Shown: positions 41,749-51,322, numbered from the stretch's first letter. The stretch is DNA of 64,000 bases from Pseudofrankia coriaricola (GCF_001854805.1 NZ_MBLO01000236.1:104460-168459), one strand, 5' to 3'. Numbers and translations are program-made. The notes: generated from the sequence alone by a model not told the origin.

Positions 41749-42735
41749 ATGGCGTTACTGCAACCGGCCACGAATCTGGACGCGACGCGACGGTCCGTGC
41801 ACCCGGTCCGCGTGACCCGGGTTGCCGGCGGCCTCGGCTCGGCCGGCGTCGCGCGCCCGACCCCGACCACCGTGCTCGACGACGGGCGCGTCGGACGGCA
41901 CGTGCGGGTACCCAAAACCGCCGAACTCGTGGCGGCGCACCTGCGCCGCCAGATCGTGCGCAGCGAGCTGGTCGAAGGCGACGCTCTGCCGCCCGAAGCC
42001 GTACTGATGGAGCAGTTCGGCGTCTCCCGGCCGACGCTGCGCGAGGCCTTCCGGGTGCTGGAGTCCGAGGCGCTCATCTCGGTTCGCAGGGGCGCTCACG
42101 GCGGCGCCCGGGTCCACCGGCCGGACGGCCACGTGGCCGCGCGCTACGCGGGCCTGGTCCTCGAGCACCGCCGCACCACCGTCTCCGACGTCCAGCACGC
42201 GCGCGCGTCGCTGGAGACACCGGCGGTGCGGATGCTCGCCGAGGCACCGGCGCAGCCGGCGCTGGGCCGGCTGCGCGCGGCGCTGTCCGAGTCCGCGGCG
42301 GCGATCGACGGCGGCCGACGGGACGGCCAGGGGAGCCACGGCGCTCCCGGCGGGCACGGCGCGGGCCAGCTCGGCGCCGCCGGCGCGGGCCTGGACACCG
42401 TCACTCCCGACCCATGGGTGTCCCTGAACAGGTTCCATCACCTGCTCGTCGAGCTGGCGGGGAACCAGACACTCACGGTGATCGACAACATGCTCCGGCA
42501 CATCCTGCACGCGGCGACCAGCCACCAGCCGGGCGACCACTCGGATGTCGCCGGATCCACCGTCACCGCGGACACGCATGGCTCGCTGGCCGAGCACCAG
42601 GAGGTCCACAACCGCCTCGTCGAACTGATCGAGCGAGGCGAATCGGACGCCGCCGAGGCGCTCTGGCGCCGCCACCTGGCCGAGGCGGCCGACGAGCTCC
42701 CCTCGTCGGCCGTCCTCGACCTCCTGGGCGGCTGA
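41749..42735 (+). CDS. FadR/FCD-type GntR-family regulator
   Basis: 328 residues. The N-terminal winged helix (PKTAELVAAHLRRQIVRSEL, PPEAVLMEQFGVSRPTLREA, RRGAHGGARV) is a GntR domain, preceded by an extra ~50 residues. The C-terminal helical FCD domain binds metal and a carboxylate ligand; FHHLLVELAGN and HQEVHNRLVELIERGE hold its usual His residues. A Gly/His-rich insertion (~185-215) breaks the FCD domain. Such regulators typically repress catabolic genes for organic acids or fatty acids. A very strong terminator follows at 42856. Confidence 0.87.
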   Translation: MALLQPATNLDATRRSVHPVRVTRVAGGLGSAGVARPTPTTVLDDGRVGRHVRVPKTAELVAAHLRRQIVRSELVEGDALPPEAVLMEQFGVSRPTLREAFRVLESEALISVRRGAHGGARVHRPDGHVAARYAGLVLEHRRTTVSDVQHARASLETPAVRMLAEAPAQPALGRLRAALSESAAAIDGGRRDGQGSHGAPGGHGAGQLGAAGAGLDTVTPDPWVSLNRFHHLLVELAGNQTLTVIDNMLRHILHAATSHQPGDHSDVAGSTVTADTHGSLAEHQEVHNRLVELIERGESDAAEALWRRHLAEAADELPSSAVLDLLGG

Positions 42736-42855
42736 CCGGCGCCCAGGCCACCCGGCCCCGCGCCGGTCCTGGGTGACGCCGAAGGTGTCCGAGCCACCGG
42801 CCCCGCCACAGCGGGAGGGCTCCGACCCGCGGGGTCTCGCCGCGCTGCCACGGAC

Positions 42856-42897
42856 AGGGCCCTCGGTGACCCGCTGACGCGGGTCACCGAGGGCCCT
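42856..42897 (+). terminator. Perfect 19-bp terminator hairpin
   Basis: AGGGCCCTCGGTGACCCGC (42856-42874) and its exact complement 42879-42897 with a 4-nt TGAC loop, followed by TTGT. It lies 120 bp after the FadR-type gene. Confidence 0.85.
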
Positions 42898-43062
42898 TGT
42901 GGCATGGCACGCACCGGATCCGCCCCGGGCGGCCACCCGGGGCCCCGGCGCCCGGCGCCGGGTGGGTCATGGTTCGTCACGCGCAGTGGGAAAACCGGCA
43001 TCGGCGCACCGAATCATGTGGCCATTTGGTGGAGCGGGGGCGACGGGGGCTAGCGTGTCGGC
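42898..43062. other. Intergenic region
   Basis: About 165 bp before a hypothetical gene. Nothing recognisable. Confidence 0.3.
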
Positions 43063-43704
43063 ATGGCGCCAGCGGGTCTTGCCTGGCAGACGCTTCCTGA
43101 GCCAGGCGCGTTGGCACTCGTGGACACCGTCTCCCGACGGGCCGCGGCTCTTGCCCGTCCGCATCCCGCCGACCTGCCCATCGCGGAGATCGTCGCCGTC
43201 GAGCGCGAGGTCCTGCGCTGGCTCGACCCGGCGAGCCGGGCCGACGCCGAGGGCGCCCTCGCCGACAGGCTCACCGGCGACCCGATGCCCACGCTGCGCG
43301 CGGTCTGCTGGCTGACCGCCTCCTGGGCGGTGGTGCTGCACCTGCGCACCGGCTACGCCCCGACGGAGGTGCTGCGCCAGCTCACGTTCGGCGGCGTCTG
43401 GCGGGGTCCCCAGGCCCCGGAGACGGAACAGGTCTGGGAGTTCCTCACCGCCCAGGTACGCGCGGGCGCGCTCGCGGCCCTGACCGACGACGCCTCGGCC
43501 GCGCAGGCATTCCACTCCGCCGCGGCCACCCGCGTCGCCGGCTATCCCGAGTGCCTGCTGCACCACGGCCTCGTGCTCATGTCCGGCCTCTGGCTCACCC
43601 TCGCCGCCCACGGCGTGGAGCCCCTCGACCTCGCCGCGACGCTTGCCGTCTACACCCACGACGCCTTCGACCGCCCCACCGGCTCCTTCCGCCCGCTCAC
43701 CTGA
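43063..43704 (+). CDS. Hypothetical protein
   Basis: 213 residues from ATG 43063. It is soluble and mostly helical, with no membrane segment or known catalytic motif. Visible features are VAVEREVLRWLDPASRADAE, a Trp-rich WLTASWAVVLHLRTGY and a C-terminal PECLLHHGLVLMSGLWLTLA hydrophobic helix pair that could form a ligand pocket. No clear ribosome-binding site. I cannot assign a function. Confidence 0.55.
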   Translation: MAPAGLAWQTLPEPGALALVDTVSRRAAALARPHPADLPIAEIVAVEREVLRWLDPASRADAEGALADRLTGDPMPTLRAVCWLTASWAVVLHLRTGYAPTEVLRQLTFGGVWRGPQAPETEQVWEFLTAQVRAGALAALTDDASAAQAFHSAAATRVAGYPECLLHHGLVLMSGLWLTLAAHGVEPLDLAATLAVYTHDAFDRPTGSFRPLT

Positions 43705-44002
43705 CGTCGGCGGGATCGCCGGCCGTGATCCCGAGGGCCGAGCCGGCTGTGGTCCCGGACTGGCCGGCGGGTCGTGCTGACCTGCGGGTGGTCGATGGCG
43801 GTCAGGAATAGTAGTGGCCGTAAGACGGAAAGGGATGACCTGGGCGGGCTCCAACCGCTACCGTGTGCCGACCGGTCTGGGACTGGCCAGTGCCCGGTCG
43901 TCGGTCCGGCCTCGAGGTCGGTACCGTGCCAGTTCTACAGTCACTGCGGCCGGTCGGGCGGCGCGGGGACGCTGGTGCTCCACGAGGAGGTCATCCCAGG
44001 CG
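43705..44002. other. Intergenic region
   Basis: About 298 bp. Open frames continue through it but without start signals. CACGAGGAGG at 43981-43990 is the likely ribosome-binding site of the next gene, at a long spacing. Confidence 0.35.
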
Positions 44003-44545
44003 ATGTCCGCGCGACAGGTGCGCAGGTTCCAGCTCGAGCGGGACGTGGACGTGTCCGGGGTGTCCGGGACTGGCGCCGTCGCGTTTGGCGCCCAGGCGCC
44101 GGACGGTACCTGTGTGCTCTGGTGGGCCTCCGGACTGGAGTCGACCACCATCTACCCGAACATGGAGACCCTGCTCGCCATCCACGGTCATGGCGGGATG
44201 ACCCGGGCTATCTACATCGACCCGGAGATCTGGGACGGCGCCACCGGGTCGAACGGCGACGGGGGCGGCGGCGAGGCCAGCCACCGGTTGGACGCCCTCA
44301 GCACGAACGGCGACCATCCCAACGGCAGTCACCCGGGCGGCCACCCCAACGGTTCCCACGGTCAGGTGGCCGGCGGCGAAGCGCCCGAGGCCGAGGACGC
44401 CGACGAGGCCGCCGCCGATCCGGACGAGGAACCGGCGCGCTCGACGACCCGCGCCACCGCCCGCGGCGCCCCGCGCGCCGCCGCCCACCAGCCCGCCGTC
44501 CGCTCCGTGAGCCACGTCCTTCGCCCGCCGACCCGCTCGCCCTGA
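44003..44545 (+). CDS. Hypothetical actinobacterial protein with acidic tail
   Basis: 180 residues from ATG 44003. The first ~75 (RRFQLERDVDVSGVSGTG, APDGTCVLWWASGLESTTIY, LLAIHGHGGMTRAIYID) form a small beta domain that I have seen as a short stand-alone protein in actinobacterial plasmids and chromosomes; its role is unknown. The rest is low complexity: Asn/Gly/His repeats (NGDHPNGSHPGGHPNGSHG) and then an Asp/Glu/Ala-rich acidic tail. Confidence 0.5.
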   Translation: MSARQVRRFQLERDVDVSGVSGTGAVAFGAQAPDGTCVLWWASGLESTTIYPNMETLLAIHGHGGMTRAIYIDPEIWDGATGSNGDGGGGEASHRLDALSTNGDHPNGSHPGGHPNGSHGQVAGGEAPEAEDADEAAADPDEEPARSTTRATARGAPRAAAHQPAVRSVSHVLRPPTRSP

Positions 44546-44569
44546 CGGCCCGTTCGCCTGGATCTCCCC

Positions 44570-45895
44570 TCAGGGCGCCGCGCGGAGCGTTACCGGGAGC
44601 GGCTGCGCGGTCGCGGCGGCGGGGGTGAGGTACCGGTCGTAGCGGGTGTCGCCGCGCAGGTGGCGCTCCAGGTAGGCGACGGTGTACCAGCGGGCCATCT
44701 GCTGGGCGAGCGCCGCGTCGGCCAGCGGCGGCAGGCAGGTGAGCAGCGCCCCCAGCTGCATGCGCAGCCGGATCCCGGCGGGCACCCGCCCGTCCGCCGT
44801 CAGGTACACCTGGTCACACAGGTCGCCGAACGAGTTGTGCGTGGCACCGGTGACAACCACCTCCGCCCGGCCGGGTGACCCGGTGAGCTCACGGAACGTC
44901 CGGTCGGCGCCCGGCCCGGGAGGTGTGACGCCGTCGGCGGTGCCGGCGATCAGCAGGGTCGGGATCCGCACCCGCGCCAGCAGGCTCGCGGGCAGTGCGG
45001 CGCTCGCCGGCGAGATCCCCACCGACACCCGGACCCGGGGGTCGGCGGGCGCACGCAGCAGCCCCACGGACGAGGCGATCGCCGTCAGGCCGCCGAAGGA
45101 GAAGCCGACGACCGCGACCTTGTCCGCCGACAGGATCGACGCGAAGGGACGCCCGGGGCCGAGCATCCAGTCGAGGACCGCGCTGACGTCCATGGGGCGG
45201 TCACTCGCCAGGTCGATCAGCGACTCGCTGGGCCCCGCGGCGACGTCGGCCATCGTGTCGCCCGGGTGGTCGGGCGCGGCGACGACGTACCCGCGGCTGG
45301 CCAGGGCCTCGGCGAGCGAGGCGAACTGCACCCGGCTGCCCGCGCTGCCGTGCGAGAACACCACCAGGGGAAATGGCCCCCGCTCGGGTGGCGCGTCCAC
45401 GACCGCCATCCGCGACGGATAGCTCACCTCCGGCGCTATCTCGTACCGCGCCGGGACAGCCCCGCCGGCCGCCGGTGGGCCGTCGACGGTGCCGGAGCGG
45501 CCGGCGGCACCGGCGGCGGCGTTCGCGGGACCGGTGGTGCCGGCGGCCCTCGGAGCGGGCAGCCGCGACCGCGTCGGGTACCAGACGGAGGTGATCAGGG
45601 TGCGGTGGCGGCCGGCGTCGACGATGGTCACCGCGCGGAAGCCGACGCCATGGCTGCCGGGCTTGTCCGGCGCGGTCAGGGGGTCCGCCGCGGTGGGCGG
45701 CGCCGTCGCCAGGCCCGCCGCCGCGTCCGCCGCCGCGTCCGCCGCCCGGGGCGTCGGCACGGCCGCCGGCTGACCTCCGGCTGTCACCATCAGCGCGGCG
45801 ATCAGCAGGCCGGCCGGCCGCGCGGCACGCCGATGAAGCGGTGCGACGCGAATCCCCCGAGCACCCACGCCGCGACGACCCGACGACGCACCCAT
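44570..45895 (-). CDS. Secreted alpha/beta-hydrolase (PAF-acetylhydrolase/dienelactone-hydrolase-like)
   Basis: 441 residues from ATG 45895. The N-terminus has Arg residues followed by PAGLLIAALMVTAGGQPAA, a probable signal peptide. The hydrolase core has VVFSHGSAGSRVQF (oxyanion region), the nucleophile elbow VVGFSFGG with Ser, TADGVTPP with the catalytic Asp, and TGATHNSFGDLC with His. Ala/Pro-rich linkers interrupt the N-terminal half. It should hydrolyse an ester outside the cell. It sits alone, downstream of the urt operon on the opposite flank. Confidence 0.78.
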   Translation of the reverse strand: MGASSGRRGVGARGIRVAPLHRRAARPAGLLIAALMVTAGGQPAAVPTPRAADAAADAAAGLATAPPTAADPLTAPDKPGSHGVGFRAVTIVDAGRHRTLITSVWYPTRSRLPAPRAAGTTGPANAAAGAAGRSGTVDGPPAAGGAVPARYEIAPEVSYPSRMAVVDAPPERGPFPLVVFSHGSAGSRVQFASLAEALASRGYVVAAPDHPGDTMADVAAGPSESLIDLASDRPMDVSAVLDWMLGPGRPFASILSADKVAVVGFSFGGLTAIASSVGLLRAPADPRVRVSVGISPASAALPASLLARVRIPTLLIAGTADGVTPPGPGADRTFRELTGSPGRAEVVVTGATHNSFGDLCDQVYLTADGRVPAGIRLRMQLGALLTCLPPLADAALAQQMARWYTVAYLERHLRGDTRYDRYLTPAAATAQPLPVTLRAAP

Positions 45896-46041
45896 GCTAC
45901 GGACGGTAACCGAGTGGAACGGTTCACGTAGCCACGCCGATGTGGTCCGACGCCCGCGCGGAGCCGCGCGGGGGCACCCGGCTGTGGAGTCAGCGGAAGC
46001 TGGGCGCCACCGCCCGCTGGCGGAGGCGCCCAGCTTCCGCC

Positions 46042-46749
46042 TCAAACCGCGAGAAGGCGGACCAGGTCGGCGTCGTGGAGGTCGGCGGCGGTGCCGGCAT
46101 GGGCAACGAGGCCGGCGTCGAGGACGATGAAGCTGTCGGCGAGCTTGATCGCGGTGTCGACATACTGCTCGACGAGCAGGACCGCGAGACCGACCTCGGT
46201 GTGCAGGCGCTCGATGACCTCCTCGATCTCGGCGACGATGGACGGCTGGATGCCCTCCGTCGGCTCGTCGAGGATCAGCATCTTCGGCCCGGTCACCATT
46301 GCCCTGGCCATGGCGAGCATCTGCTGCTGGCCGCCGGAGAGGAAGCCGGCGCGGCGCTTCAGGAACGGCCGCAGGCGTGGGAACACGTCCAGCGCCTCGT
46401 CGATCGCGCCCTTCTTGCCCTTGGCCGCCTCCCAGGTGACCTGGAGGTTCTCGAAGACGGTCAGCTGCGGGAAGGTCTCATGGCCCTGCGGGCAGTAGCC
46501 CATCCCCCGCCTTACCCGGTCGTAGGTCGCGATCCGGGTGATGTTCTGGCCCTGGAACTCGATGGTGCCTGCGGAGGGGGGCAGGATGCCCATGATGGCG
46601 TTGAGCAGGGTTGTCTTGCCGACGCCGTTGCGGCCCATGACGCAGACCAGAGACCCGGCGGGCACCTCCAGGTTCACGCCGAAGAGGACCTGCGCCCGGC
46701 CGTAGCCGACGTCCAGCGAGGTGACCTTCAGCATCAGCTCGTCGCTCAT
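46042..46749 (-). CDS. urtE: Urea ABC transporter ATP-binding protein UrtE
   Basis: 235 residues from ATG 46749. LivF-type ATPase: Walker A GRNGVGKT, signature LSGGQQQMLA, Walker B MLILDEPTEGIQPS, and the UrtE-typical GYCPQGHETFPQLTV. It powers urea import with UrtD. A longer version could begin at GTG 46881, whose GTGA overlaps the urtD stop and would add a 44-residue Ser/Arg/Glu-rich leader. It is the last gene of urtABCDE. Confidence 0.92.
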   Translation of the reverse strand: MSDELMLKVTSLDVGYGRAQVLFGVNLEVPAGSLVCVMGRNGVGKTTLLNAIMGILPPSAGTIEFQGQNITRIATYDRVRRGMGYCPQGHETFPQLTVFENLQVTWEAAKGKKGAIDEALDVFPRLRPFLKRRAGFLSGGQQQMLAMARAMVTGPKMLILDEPTEGIQPSIVAEIEEVIERLHTEVGLAVLLVEQYVDTAIKLADSFIVLDAGLVAHAGTAADLHDADLVRLLAV

Positions 46750-46877
46750 GGTGCCTCGAGTTCGCTCCGTCGCCGCACTCATCGCCCCCCCGTTCGTCGC
46801 ATCCGCGCCGAACGGGGACCCCTGCTCGGCCTCGTCCTCCTTCGTCGGACGAGACCTCCGCTCGCTTGCTCCTGCGC

Positions 46878-47735
46878 TCACGGGGCGGCCTCCAGCCCAA
46901 GCGCGGCCGCGGCCGCCCCACCAGACTCGTCGTCTTCCTTCTTGCGGCCCAGGTAGACCTCCTGGACGCGCGGGTCCGCCTGGACCTCGGCGACCGTGCC
47001 CTCCGTGAGGACCTTGCCCTCGTGCAGGACGGTGACGACGCTGGCGAACCGGCGCAGGAACTCCATGTCGTGCTCGATGACGACGACCGTGCGTTCCTCG
47101 GCGATCTGCTGGAGCAGGACGCCGGTACGCTCCCGCTCGTCCTTCGTCATGCCGGCGACGGGCTCGTCGAGGAGCAGCAGCTGGGGGTCCTGGGCGAGCA
47201 GCATGCCGATCTCCAGCCACTGCCGCTGGCCGTGCGAGAGGATCCCCGCCTTCCGGTCGGCCAGCTCGGCGAGCTGCGTCGTCTCCAGGACCTGCGCGAC
47301 CGGGTCGCTGACGCCCCTGCGCCGCAGGAACAGCTTCGGGACGGGCATGCGGAAGCTCGCCGCCAGGTCGAGGTTCTCCAGGACCGTGAGGTCCTCGAAC
47401 ACCGTCGCGGTCTGGAATGTCCGGCCGATCCCGAGCTTCACGATCCGGTACTCGCGCCGGCCGACCAGCTCCGTCCCGGCGAACCGCACCGAGCCGGCGG
47501 CGGGCTTCGTCATCCCGGTGATGACGTCGACGAGGGTGGTCTTGCCGGCACCGTTGGGGCCGATGAGGAAGCGCAGCTCGCCGCGGCTCACGGTGAAGTC
47601 GATGCCGCCGATGGCGACGAACCCGTCGAACACGACCCGCAGCCCACGCACCTCCAGCAGCGTCTCGCCGGTCTCGGCGGTGCGCTGGGCCGGGATGGTG
47701 GTGGTCTCCGTGCTGGTCTCGTCGGACGTCGGCAT
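46878..47735 (-). CDS. urtD: Urea ABC transporter ATP-binding protein UrtD
   Basis: 285 residues from ATG 47735, which overlaps the urtC stop by one base (TGATG). LivG-type ATPase: Walker A GPNGAGKT, LSHGQRQWLEIGM in place of the usual LSGGQ (the form common in UrtD), Walker B LLLLDEPVAGMT, and VVVIEHDMEFLRR. It pairs with UrtE on the inner face of UrtB-UrtC. Confidence 0.93.
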   Translation of the reverse strand: MPTSDETSTETTTIPAQRTAETGETLLEVRGLRVVFDGFVAIGGIDFTVSRGELRFLIGPNGAGKTTLVDVITGMTKPAAGSVRFAGTELVGRREYRIVKLGIGRTFQTATVFEDLTVLENLDLAASFRMPVPKLFLRRRGVSDPVAQVLETTQLAELADRKAGILSHGQRQWLEIGMLLAQDPQLLLLDEPVAGMTKDERERTGVLLQQIAEERTVVVIEHDMEFLRRFASVVTVLHEGKVLTEGTVAEVQADPRVQEVYLGRKKEDDESGGAAAAALGLEAAP

Positions 47736-48988
47736 CACACCGCCTCCTGCCTGGACGCGCCCTGCCCGGGCACGACCACGGTCTGGTCGCCGGCCAGCGC
47801 GACGGCCGGTGGCGCGGTGGGTGGGGCGGGCCGGGACGGGGGCTTGATTCCCAGCTTCTTCATCAGCGCCGGCCCGCCGTCACGCAGCTGCTTGAGGAGC
47901 CCGGCGAGGCCCCTGGGCAGGAAGGCGATGACGCCGATGAACAGGGCGCCCTGGAAGTAGGTCCAGGCCGACGGGTAGTCCTCGGAGAACGTCGACCGCG
48001 CCCAGTTCACGACGACCGCGCCGATGACGGCGCCGGCGAGCGAGTAACGGCCGCCGACGGCAACGGCGATCACCAGCTCGATCGACGGGACGATGTCGAG
48101 CATGCCGGGGTTGACGATGCCGACCACCGGCACGATCAGCGCGCCGCCGACCGACGCGGTCACCGCCGAGATCGCGAACGCGATCGTCTTGATGACGGTC
48201 GGGTCGTAGCCGAGGAAACGTACCCTGTCCTCCCCGTCCCGGATCGCCAGCAGCAGCCGGCCGAACCGGCTCGCGACCACCAGGCGCAGCAGCAGGAAGA
48301 TGACCAGCAGCACGCCGGCGGTGATGAAGTACAGCGTCCGGTGGCCCTGGTCGGCATAGGTGTCGATGCCGAAGAACCCGCTGAAGTTCGTCAGGCCGTT
48401 CGTGCCGCCCGTGTAGCCCTGCTGGCCGATCAGCAGGATCACGAAGGCGGCGGCGAGCGCCTGCGTGAGGATCGCGAAGTAGGCGCCGCGCACCCGCTGG
48501 CGGAACACCAGCAGACCGAGCAGCGTCGCCACCACGATCGGCAGGATGATCACTGCGGCGATCGCGACGACCGGGCTTCGGAAAGGCTCCCAGAACGCGG
48601 GCAGCTTCTCGACGCCGCTCCAGTCCATGAAGTCGGGGACGTGGCCGGGGCCGGCGTCGTGCAGTTTGAGGTACATGCCCATCGAGTAGCCGCCGAGGCC
48701 GACGAACAGGCCCTGCCCGAGGGTGAGCATGCCGCCGTGGCCCCAGGCGAGGCCGATGCCGATCCCGACGATGGCGTAGCACAGGTACTTCGTGAACAGC
48801 GGCAGGCGGAACGCCGGGTCCAGCACGTACGGAGCGATCACGCCGACCGCGATGACCACGACGAAGACGATCCGCCACGGTAGCTGGGGCGTCACCAGCC
48901 GGGCGCGCCACCCGCTCCTCGCCGCGGCCGTCCCGCTCTCCGGCGCCGCGGTCGGCTCCTCGGTGGCCGTCACCGGGGCGCTCTGCAT
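47735..48988 (-). CDS. urtC: Urea ABC transporter permease UrtC
   Basis: 417 residues from ATG 48988. LivM-type permease with about ten membrane helices beginning at WRIVFVVVIAVGVIAPYV; GIGIGLAWGHGGMLTLGQ and GQQGYTGGTNGLTNF are typical UrtC segments. A GTG at 49087 in the same frame overlaps the urtB stop (GTGA) and would add 33 residues (VSRTSRIGSAGSADPAGT...), encoded partly by a dispersed palindrome. Which start is used cannot be decided here. The C-terminal tail is Pro/Ala-rich. Confidence 0.93.
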   Translation of the reverse strand: MQSAPVTATEEPTAAPESGTAAARSGWRARLVTPQLPWRIVFVVVIAVGVIAPYVLDPAFRLPLFTKYLCYAIVGIGIGLAWGHGGMLTLGQGLFVGLGGYSMGMYLKLHDAGPGHVPDFMDWSGVEKLPAFWEPFRSPVVAIAAVIILPIVVATLLGLLVFRQRVRGAYFAILTQALAAAFVILLIGQQGYTGGTNGLTNFSGFFGIDTYADQGHRTLYFITAGVLLVIFLLLRLVVASRFGRLLLAIRDGEDRVRFLGYDPTVIKTIAFAISAVTASVGGALIVPVVGIVNPGMLDIVPSIELVIAVAVGGRYSLAGAVIGAVVVNWARSTFSEDYPSAWTYFQGALFIGVIAFLPRGLAGLLKQLRDGGPALMKKLGIKPPSRPAPPTAPPAVALAGDQTVVVPGQGASRQEAV

Positions 48989-49033
48989 CTCCGGTTCACT
49001 CCGTCGCTCGCTCCCTGCGGCCTCGTCCTCCGG

Positions 49034-49079
49034 GGTCCCTGCCGGATCGGCGGAGCCTGCGGAGCCGATCCGGGAGGTC
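49034..49079. repeat. Dispersed GATC-centred palindrome between urtB and urtC
   Basis: CCTGCCGGATCGGC and GCCGATCCGGGAGG pair with one mismatch around a 12-nt loop. It belongs to the repeat family at 17757, 19161 and 60228 and lies within the possible N-terminal extension of urtC. Confidence 0.8.
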
Positions 49080-49083
49080 CGGC

Positions 49084-49962
49084 TCACGTGAGCGCCCGGC
49101 TGCGAAGGACGAACATGCCCTGGGGCCGGGCCTGCAGGAAGGCCACGATCGCGACGAACACGATCACCTTCGCGAGGCTCGCGTTCGACCAGAACTCGAC
49201 GTAGCTGTTGAGCAGGCCGAGCGCGAACGCCGCGATCAGCGCGCCGCGCAGCTGGCCGAGACCGCCGACGACGACCACGAGGAACGCGTCGACGATGTAC
49301 TTGGTGCCGAGGGTGGGGCTGACCGTGCCGACCAGGGTCAGCGCGACCCCGGCGACGCCGGCGAGCCCCGAGCCGATGAAGAACGTGATCTGGTCGACCC
49401 GGTCGGTGCGGACCGCGCTGCAGGCCGCGAGCTCGCGGTTCTGCATCACGGCCCGCATCCGCCGGCCGGCCGGGGTCCTGCTCATGTAGAACCAGATCCC
49501 CACCAGGCACACCGCCGCGAGGCAGAAGATGTAGACCCGGTTGTAGGGAATCCGGATACCGCCCAGATCCGCGCCCCCGATGAGCCAGTCGGGGGCGACG
49601 ACCTGGACGCCGCGGTTGTCGATCAGGTCCCGAACCAGCTGCTGCAGGATGAGGCTGACGCCCCAGGTGAGCAACAGCGTGTCCAGTGGCCGCCCGTAGA
49701 ATCTGCGGATCAGCGTCCGTTCGAGAATCACCCCGAACAGACCCGCCACGACGAACGCCACCGGCAGGGCCGCGATAACCGCCTCGTGCCCGGCCCAGCT
49801 CTGCAGCATGTACGTCGTGTAGGCGCCCACCATGATGAACTCGCCGTGCGCCATGTTGATGACGCCCATCTGGCCGAACGTGAATGTCAGGCCCAGCGCC
49901 GCCAGCAGCAGCACCGCCCCGATACTCAGCCCGATCGGCAACTGGTTCAGGAACCCGTTCAC
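49084..49962 (-). CDS. urtB: Urea ABC transporter permease UrtB
   Basis: 292 residues from GTG 49962. LivH-type permease with about eight membrane helices: LSIGAVLLLAALGLTFTFG, then GVINMAHGEFIMVGAYTTY, the conserved permease loop, and GSGLAGVAGVALTLVGTVSP. GGAG lies ~9 nt before the start. It has no periplasmic N-terminal extension, unlike some proteobacterial UrtB. Together with UrtC it forms the membrane channel. Confidence 0.93.
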   Translation of the reverse strand: MNGFLNQLPIGLSIGAVLLLAALGLTFTFGQMGVINMAHGEFIMVGAYTTYMLQSWAGHEAVIAALPVAFVVAGLFGVILERTLIRRFYGRPLDTLLLTWGVSLILQQLVRDLIDNRGVQVVAPDWLIGGADLGGIRIPYNRVYIFCLAAVCLVGIWFYMSRTPAGRRMRAVMQNRELAACSAVRTDRVDQITFFIGSGLAGVAGVALTLVGTVSPTLGTKYIVDAFLVVVVGGLGQLRGALIAAFALGLLNSYVEFWSNASLAKVIVFVAIVAFLQARPQGMFVLRSRALT

Positions 49963-50003
49963 TTCAACCGTTCTCCGTTATCTTCTCGACGCGCCCAGAG
50001 CCA

Positions 50004-50040
50004 AAGGGCGCGCGAAAGAAGATCATTTTCGCGCGCCCTT
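50004..50040. repeat. Perfect 14-bp hairpin between urtA and urtB
   Basis: AAGGGCGCGCGAAA (50004-50017) and TTTCGCGCGCCCTT (50027-50040) around loop GAAGATCAT. Loop and inner stem match the 69-bp repeats at 660-797, while two outer pairs are changed on both arms. Its intercistronic place suggests partial termination or protection of the urtA message. Confidence 0.85.
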
Positions 50041-50059
50041 GGCCGCTACCTCCAGATGG

Positions 50060-51289
50060 TTACGAGGACAGCCCCTTGGCCCATGGGTACTCCGCGCCCT
50101 TCAGGTAGGGATCGGGCTTGATCGGCTCCCCCGAGTCCCAGATCGACTTGATCTGGCCGTCGGCGCCGATAAGGCCAATCCGGGCGGTCTTGTAGACGTG
50201 CTGGGTCGGGCCGTCGATCGTGACCTTGCCCTCGGGCAGGTCGAGCGAGATTCCGCCGGCCGCCTTCTTGACCGCCTCGACGTCGGTGGTGCCGGCCTTC
50301 TCGACCGCCGCCGCCCACAGGTTGACCGCGTTGTAGCCGGCCTCCATCGGGTCGGAGGTCACCTTGTCGGAGCCGTACTTGGCCTTGAATGCCTTGACGA
50401 ACTCGGTGTTCGCCGGGGTGTCCGTCGTCTGGTAGTAGTTCCAGGCGACGTACTGGCCCGCCAGGTACTCGGTGCCGATCGCCTTGACCTCCTCCTCGGC
50501 GATGGACACGGACATGGTCGGGATCTGGTCCGGACCGATGCCGGCGGACTTCAGCTGCTTGAAGAACGCCACGTTGGAGTCGCCGTTGAGGGTGTTGAAC
50601 ACGAAGTCGGGCTTGGCCTGCTGGACCTTGTTGACGATCGTCGAGACCTCGGTGGAGCCCAGCGGGAGGTACTCCTCACCGAGGATGTCCATCCCGTTCG
50701 CCGCGGCGTAGGCCTTGATGATCTTGTTGGCGGTACGCGGGAAGACGTAGTCGCTACCGACCAGGAAGATCTTCTTCTTGCCCTGCTCCTTCAGGTAGTC
50801 CAGACCGGGGACGATCTGCTGGTTGGTGGTGGCGCCCGTGTAGAAGATGTACGGGCTCTGCTCCAGGCCCTCGTACTGCACCGGGTACCACAACAGCGCC
50901 TTGTTGCGCTCGAAGACCGGCAGCATCGCCTTGCGGCTCGCGGACGTCCAACCACCGAAGACGGTGGCGACCTTGTCCTGCGAGATGAGCTTCTGGGCCT
51001 TCTCGGCGAAGGTCGGCCAGTCGGAGGCACCGTCCTCGACCACCGGCACGAGCTTCTTTCCGAGCACGCCGCCCTTGGCGTTGATCTGCTCGATAGCGAG
51101 CAGCTCGGAGTCCCGGACCGTCACTTCCGAGATGGCCATGGTCCCGCTGAGCGAATGCAGCAGACCGACCTTGATCGTGTCCGACGAGCCGCCGTCAGAC
51201 GATGAATCCCCCGACCCCCCACAGGCCGCGAGCAGGAGAGCGGGCAGCACCGCGAGCGGTGCGAGCCTACGCCAGGACTTTCCGAACAA
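50060..51289 (-). CDS. urtA: Urea ABC transporter substrate-binding lipoprotein UrtA
   Basis: 409 residues from TTG 51289, preceded by GGGAGGGCAAGGAA. A lipoprotein signal ends at LPALLLAAC (lipid-bearing C23), followed by a Ser/Gly/Asp-rich spacer. The Peripla_BP_5 domain is UrtA-specific: [58 protein letters not shown] and [14 protein letters not shown]. It captures urea or short amides outside the membrane. First gene of urtABCDE; see the GlnR-like boxes upstream. Confidence 0.95.
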   Translation of the reverse strand: MFGKSWRRLAPLAVLPALLLAACGGSGDSSSDGGSSDTIKVGLLHSLSGTMAISEVTVRDSELLAIEQINAKGGVLGKKLVPVVEDGASDWPTFAEKAQKLISQDKVATVFGGWTSASRKAMLPVFERNKALLWYPVQYEGLEQSPYIFYTGATTNQQIVPGLDYLKEQGKKKIFLVGSDYVFPRTANKIIKAYAAANGMDILGEEYLPLGSTEVSTIVNKVQQAKPDFVFNTLNGDSNVAFFKQLKSAGIGPDQIPTMSVSIAEEEVKAIGTEYLAGQYVAWNYYQTTDTPANTEFVKAFKAKYGSDKVTSDPMEAGYNAVNLWAAAVEKAGTTDVEAVKKAAGGISLDLPEGKVTIDGPTQHVYKTARIGLIGADGQIKSIWDSGEPIKPDPYLKGAEYPWAKGLSS

Positions 51290-51322
51290 TTCCTTGCCCT
51301 CCCTAGGACGCTGATATCGATC

